Assembly (NCBI RefSeq): GCF_003226345.1 | Contig: NZ_PDOF01000003.1 | Span: 372,001-436,000 of the forward strand | Length of the DNA: 64,000 nt | Source of the DNA: Alteribacter lacisalsi | Lineage (GTDB): Bacteria > Bacillota > Bacilli > Bacillales > Salisediminibacteriaceae | Direction: 5' to 3' | Part shown: positions 60,893-64,000 of the stretch, one piece after another | How positions within the stretch are numbered: the first letter of the stretch is position 1 | How the letters are laid out: every line of letters begins with the position of its first letter | Made by a program: the position numbers and the translations under genes | The notes under the pieces: model-generated | Databases searched by the model: none | Seen by the model: the letters and a program-made list of their open reading frames with translations, nothing else | What the model was told of the DNA's origin: nothing

Positions 60893-62071
60893 ATGCACAA
60901 ATTCGAACAGTCCGACCTGCTCCAGCGCCTGCCTGAGCAGTTTTTTGCCAAGCTTGCCGGCCGTGTCCAGAGGCTCGCTGCCGAGGGGCACGATATCATT
61001 AACCTCGGGCAGGGGAATCCGGATCTGCCGACGCCGCCACATATTATTGAGGAACTGCAGCACGCAGCAGAGAATCCGAAATTTCACAAATATTCCCCCT
61101 TTACAGGCTATCCGTTCTTAAAGGAAGCCGTAGCGGAATTTTACAAACGGGAGTACGATGTGGACGTTGACCCGAATACCGAAGTCGCCGTCCTTTTCGG
61201 CGCAAAAACCGGGCTTGTGGAAATCAGCCAGTGCCTGCTGAACCCGGGCGACACAGCACTCCTTCCCGATCCAGGCTATCCGGACTACATGAGCGGCATT
61301 GCTCTTTCCGGCGCCAAAACGGACCTGATGCCGCTGCGCGCCGAGAACGGCTTCCTTCCCGATTACAGCGAAAAAAGCGAAGCCGCACTCGACCGGGCCA
61401 AGCTCCTGTTTCTCAACTATCCGAACAACCCGACAGCCGGCACCGCCGACGCTGCTTTTTTTGAGGAAACGGTCCGCACAGCAGAAAAGCACAACATCTG
61501 CGTGGTGCACGACTTTGCCTATGGTTCGATCGGCTTTGACGGGGAAAAACCACGCAGTTTTCTCCAGACCCCCGGAGCAAAAGACGTGGGCGTGGAGATG
61601 TACACGCTCTCGAAAACGTACAACATGGCAGGATGGCGCGTAGGCTTTGCAGTCGGCAATCCCTCCGTTATCCAGTCGCTTGAGCTGATCCAGGATCATA
61701 TGTATGTGAGCCTGTTCGGCGCAATCCAGAAAGCGGCCGCCACCGCGCTCACCTCGGACCAGACACCGGTACGTGAGCTCGCGGCCACCTATGAGCGCCG
61801 CCGCAACACGTTTATCAGCGCACTTCGCGAGATCGGCTGGGACGTGCCGGCACCAAAAGGGACATTCTTCAGCTGGCTGCCGGTGCCAAAGGGGTACGGC
61901 ACGAGTGAGGAATTTGCCAACCTGCTCATCGACCGGGCCCATGTGGTGACCGCACCTGGCGTCGGATTCGGCGAGTATGGTGAAGGATACCTGCGCGCCG
62001 GCCTCCTGGCAGATGAGGACCGGATGCTCGAAGCCGTCGAGCGAATCGATAAACTGAAGCTGTTCGGCTGA
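60893..62071 (+). CDS. mtnE: PLP-dependent aminotransferase, MtnE-like
   Basis: 392 residues, fold-type I. Substrate and cofactor motifs: INLGQGNPDLPTPPHI, LLPDPGYPDYMSG, LFLNYPNNPTAG and the Schiff-base Lys in TLSKTYNMAGWRVGFA. It strongly resembles the transaminase MtnE of B. subtilis, which makes methionine from 2-keto-4-methylthiobutyrate, but no other methionine-salvage gene is adjacent and the specificity is uncertain. RBS AAAGGAGGA is 8 bases before ATG. Confidence 0.82.
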   Translation: MHKFEQSDLLQRLPEQFFAKLAGRVQRLAAEGHDIINLGQGNPDLPTPPHIIEELQHAAENPKFHKYSPFTGYPFLKEAVAEFYKREYDVDVDPNTEVAVLFGAKTGLVEISQCLLNPGDTALLPDPGYPDYMSGIALSGAKTDLMPLRAENGFLPDYSEKSEAALDRAKLLFLNYPNNPTAGTADAAFFEETVRTAEKHNICVVHDFAYGSIGFDGEKPRSFLQTPGAKDVGVEMYTLSKTYNMAGWRVGFAVGNPSVIQSLELIQDHMYVSLFGAIQKAAATALTSDQTPVRELAATYERRRNTFISALREIGWDVPAPKGTFFSWLPVPKGYGTSEEFANLLIDRAHVVTAPGVGFGEYGEGYLRAGLLADEDRMLEAVERIDKLKLFG

Positions 62072-62127
62072 GCGCAGACTAATGAAACAGCCCCAAATCC
62101 ACCAATAACAACGAAACCCCGCACACT

Positions 62128-62166
62128 AAAAACGCATGGCCCTTCAACAAGGGTCCATGCGTTTTT
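62128..62166. terminator. Bidirectional terminator
   Basis: AAAAACGCATGGCCCTT pairs with AAGGGTCCATGCGTTTTT (one bulge) around CAAC. It serves the aminotransferase and the convergent PgsE-like gene. Confidence 0.88.
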
Positions 62167-62186
62167 CCATTCATCCTATCACTCGA

Positions 62187-62396
62187 TCAGCTCTCCGTCC
62201 CCGTGTCTTCCTCCGGGTTCGTGGCAAGATCATCTTCACTGATCTGATCCGTACCTACGTGCTGCTCAAAGTAGTTTTCGGTCATACGCTCTTCATTTTC
62301 CGTCAGTTCCACGTCATGGCGGAAAACGGCCATGAAGATAAAGACGATCGCAAGGAAGATAAAAGAGCCGTACTTGCGAAGGCGCTTGCTGTTCAT
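62187..62396 (-). CDS. PgsE/CapE-like small membrane peptide
   Basis: 69 residues with one membrane helix (SFIFLAIVFIFMAVF, about 11-25), then ELTENEERM and an acidic tail. B. subtilis PgsE (YwtC, 55 residues) has the same pattern: an A-I-V-F-x-F-M helix, a short basic step and L-T-x-x-E. PgsE stimulates poly-gamma-glutamate production. RBS AGAGGTG. It lies 150 bases after a gamma-glutamyltransferase gene on the same strand, the order expected at the end of a pgs locus. Confidence 0.7.
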   Translation of the reverse strand: MNSKRLRKYGSFIFLAIVFIFMAVFRHDVELTENEERMTENYFEQHVGTDQISEDDLATNPEEDTGTES

Positions 62397-62547
62397 TGTT
62401 GTGTTTCACCTCTTCATACGTGTTGTTTCCTTTTATAATTCGCGCACCAAATCCCCGCAGTGAGGGCATCCGCGCACCTTAAATCATCTCAAACGTTTAG
62501 TAGTATAACATGACTTCACCTGGTGTGAACATGGTAATTCCCACCAC

Positions 62548-64000
62548 TCACTCTTCTTCCTCATCGTCCCCGCCGCCGATCTGATCAAAAATGCCGCCCC
62601 GGTCATCCTCACGTTCCTTCGTCGGGTCCGACGCTTCCCACGAGCCTCCCCGGCGCGGGTCCGAACCTCCGTAGACGAGGCCGTTAGCCCGGTCGATGAA
62701 CATCGCCTGAATGCCTCCGAAGAACATATCGCTGTCGTCAGTCATGACAACCCAGCCATCCACGTCTTCCCGGTCGTTCAGTTCCGCTTCAAAATCCGCC
62801 TGCCATTCAGCAGGGAATTTGCCGTCCACAAACACGCCTATCTCCCCGGTCCGGGCGATCCGGTCGTCAAAGTGAAAGCGCGGCTGTTCGATTGCCGATT
62901 TGAGACCGTATTCGAAAATATCTTTGTGCACGAGCGTCTGTGCGATCATATTCGGAATCCGCGCTCCTCCCGGCGACCCGAGCCCGAGAACACCCTGCTC
63001 CTCGCTTACCAGAATCGTCGGCGCCATGAAGCTCCGCGGCCGCTTGCCCGGCTCGAACCGGTTAATCGACTCAGGCGACTGATTGAAGTTGCTCAGCTGA
63101 TCGTTCAGGAAAAAGCCCGCGTGATACTGTCCGGAGCCGAAAAAGTTACTCAGCGTATGCGTCACCGAAATCATCCGACCGTCCCGGTCCACCACCACAA
63201 AATGACTCGTATTGTTATGATCATTCACCACCGCAGGCGAATCGTCCGGGTGAAGCCGGATCCGGCCATATGGCGTGAACCCGCCCATCGCTTCCTCCGC
63301 ATCCTCAGCCGGCACACTCTCAAGAGCCTCCGCCGCCATCTCCTCCGCGTATTCATCAGACGTGAGACGGTTCAAATTGTCCACGAACGGATTTTCCCAT
63401 GCACTCCCCTGATGGAAATCAGGATCGGCAATGTACTGAAGCCGGTCATTGTACGCCTGAATCTGAAGACGGGTCATCAGCTCCGCATACGTGAGATACC
63501 AAAGCTCCGGGTCGCCACCGTCTTCCTTCATCTCCTCCAGGTTAAGACGCTCCGCCGCCTGCAGCATCTGGATCAGCGTCGGACCCGCGAGCGGCGCGGG
63601 CGCACTGTACACGCTGAAGCCCTGGAACGTCCCCGAGGCAGGCTCAGGCTGCTTCACCTGGTACTGCTGAAAATCCCCCACCGTCAACCCCGGATAACGC
63701 TGCTCCATCGCCGGACCGAGCTGCTCGAGAAAATAACTCCGCGGTCCCGTTTCCTGTATCGTACGCAGCGTCTCCGCCAGCTCCTCCTGAACAAGCATGC
63801 CGCCGGACTGCATCGGCTCGGCCCCCTCGAAGAAATGCGGCACCTCAGATGGGTTCATCCGGTACTGGGCATGATAGAGCCGCCCTGCCAGATAACGGTC
63901 GATCTCAAAGCCCTCTTCCGCCACGTCCACCGCCGGCTGAATCAGCTCACTGAAGCTGAAATTGCCCGATGCATAGTTGTCATAAATCGTGCTCATTCCA
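62548..64000 (-). CDS. Gamma-glutamyltransferase 2, C-terminal part (cut by window edge)
   Basis: The frame is open to base 64000, so the true start lies beyond the window and the ATG at 63996 is internal. The visible 483 residues cover most of the large subunit and all of the small subunit. The catalytic Thr lies in NNTSHFVVVD, with LGSPGGARIPNMIAQ later and an acidic C-terminus (GGGDDEEEE). It is a paralogue of the ggt at 37.5 kb (FFGSG-x-FLN-x-Q and the FEPGKRPR-S/T-F segment are shared). Together with the PgsE-like gene it suggests a second polyglutamate locus. Confidence 0.9.
   Translation of the reverse strand, partial: GMSTIYDNYASGNFSFSELIQPAVDVAEEGFEIDRYLAGRLYHAQYRMNPSEVPHFFEGAEPMQSGGMLVQEELAETLRTIQETGPRSYFLEQLGPAMEQRYPGLTVGDFQQYQVKQPEPASGTFQGFSVYSAPAPLAGPTLIQMLQAAERLNLEEMKEDGGDPELWYLTYAELMTRLQIQAYNDRLQYIADPDFHQGSAWENPFVDNLNRLTSDEYAEEMAAEALESVPAEDAEEAMGGFTPYGRIRLHPDDSPAVVNDHNNTSHFVVVDRDGRMISVTHTLSNFFGSGQYHAGFFLNDQLSNFNQSPESINRFEPGKRPRSFMAPTILVSEEQGVLGLGSPGGARIPNMIAQTLVHKDIFEYGLKSAIEQPRFHFDDRIARTGEIGVFVDGKFPAEWQADFEAELNDREDVDGWVVMTDDSDMFFGGIQAMFIDRANGLVYGGSDPRRGGSWEASDPTKEREDDRGGIFDQIGGGDDEEEE

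Noticed and set aside
1-64000. tRNA, rRNA, insertion sequences and prophage genes
   Set aside because: I saw no tRNA cloverleaf, rRNA stretch, transposase or integrase; absence is by eye only.

Overview
The window looks like chromosomal DNA of a moderately halophilic or haloalkaliphilic member of the Bacillaceae. Ribosome binding sites are strong (AGGAGG type), GTG and TTG starts are frequent, and lipoproteins carry Firmicute lipoboxes. The gene families (GlpP, YwqC-D-E, PgsB-C-A, a Bacillus-type gvp cluster, CcpA-like cre sites) are typical of Bacillus relatives. Very acidic linkers in secreted proteins (PgsA, both gamma-glutamyltransferases, both OppA-like lipoproteins) suggest a salty habitat. 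I cannot name the species from sequence alone.

Layout. 0-2.8 kb: a minus-strand sugar-phosphate operon (LacI regulator, KdgK-like kinase, HxlA, start of HxlB) with tandem operators. 3.0-5.0 kb: a divergent NRAMP-like transporter and an orphan small gene. 5.0-10.7 kb: a binding-protein ABC importer, an AraL/NagD-type phosphatase and a GlpP antiterminator. Its leader has a long terminator-like hairpin and its promoter overlaps a cre site, so the transporter is probably controlled by carbon catabolite repression plus antitermination. 11.3-30.5 kb: one large minus-strand surface polysaccharide locus. It holds a tyrosine kinase, modulator and phosphatase, a possible EAR-type RNA, CapD-, CapN- and CapM-like enzymes, CapE-F-G for an L-FucNAc-type sugar, GalU, Ugd and a UDP-glucuronate epimerase, glycosyltransferases, a polymerase and a flippase. 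Part of it is strikingly AT-rich. 30.7-33.6 kb: an LCP ligase, a pair of GC-rich inverted repeats, and an NlpC/P60 hydrolase with three cell-wall-binding repeats. 34.2-39.5 kb: a poly-gamma-glutamate operon (pgsB, pgsC, pgsA, ggt). 39.6-42.1 kb: small conserved-looking genes, a membrane protein, a lipoprotein and a VanZ protein. 42.5-51.3 kb: NERD-domain gene 1, a complete gas vesicle cluster (P-Q-A-O-N-F-G-L-S-K-J plus a small gene) and a divergent MerR-like regulator. 51.6-59.3 kb: an oligopeptide ABC system with two paralogous binding proteins. 59.6-60.6 kb: NERD-domain gene 2. 60.9-62.1 kb: an MtnE-like aminotransferase. 62.2-64 kb: a PgsE-like peptide and a second gamma-glutamyltransferase, probably the tail of a second poly-gamma-glutamate locus lying beyond the right edge.

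The least explained signal is a set of five short tandem arrays, each about six units of 20-21 bp and about 120 bp long. Family B (CGCTYATAAATC core) flanks NERD gene 2 on both sides. Family A (TTTARRGGTCTTAG core) touches the 3' end of NERD gene 1, sits inside the gas vesicle cluster and recurs past its far end in inverted orientation. Both NERD proteins share a nuclease-like core, a zinc ribbon with identical 13-residue spacing and a helix-turn-helix-like tail. I propose that each NERD protein has a cognate array family, comparable in concept to RAYT/REP pairs. This is inference from proximity and architecture in one window.
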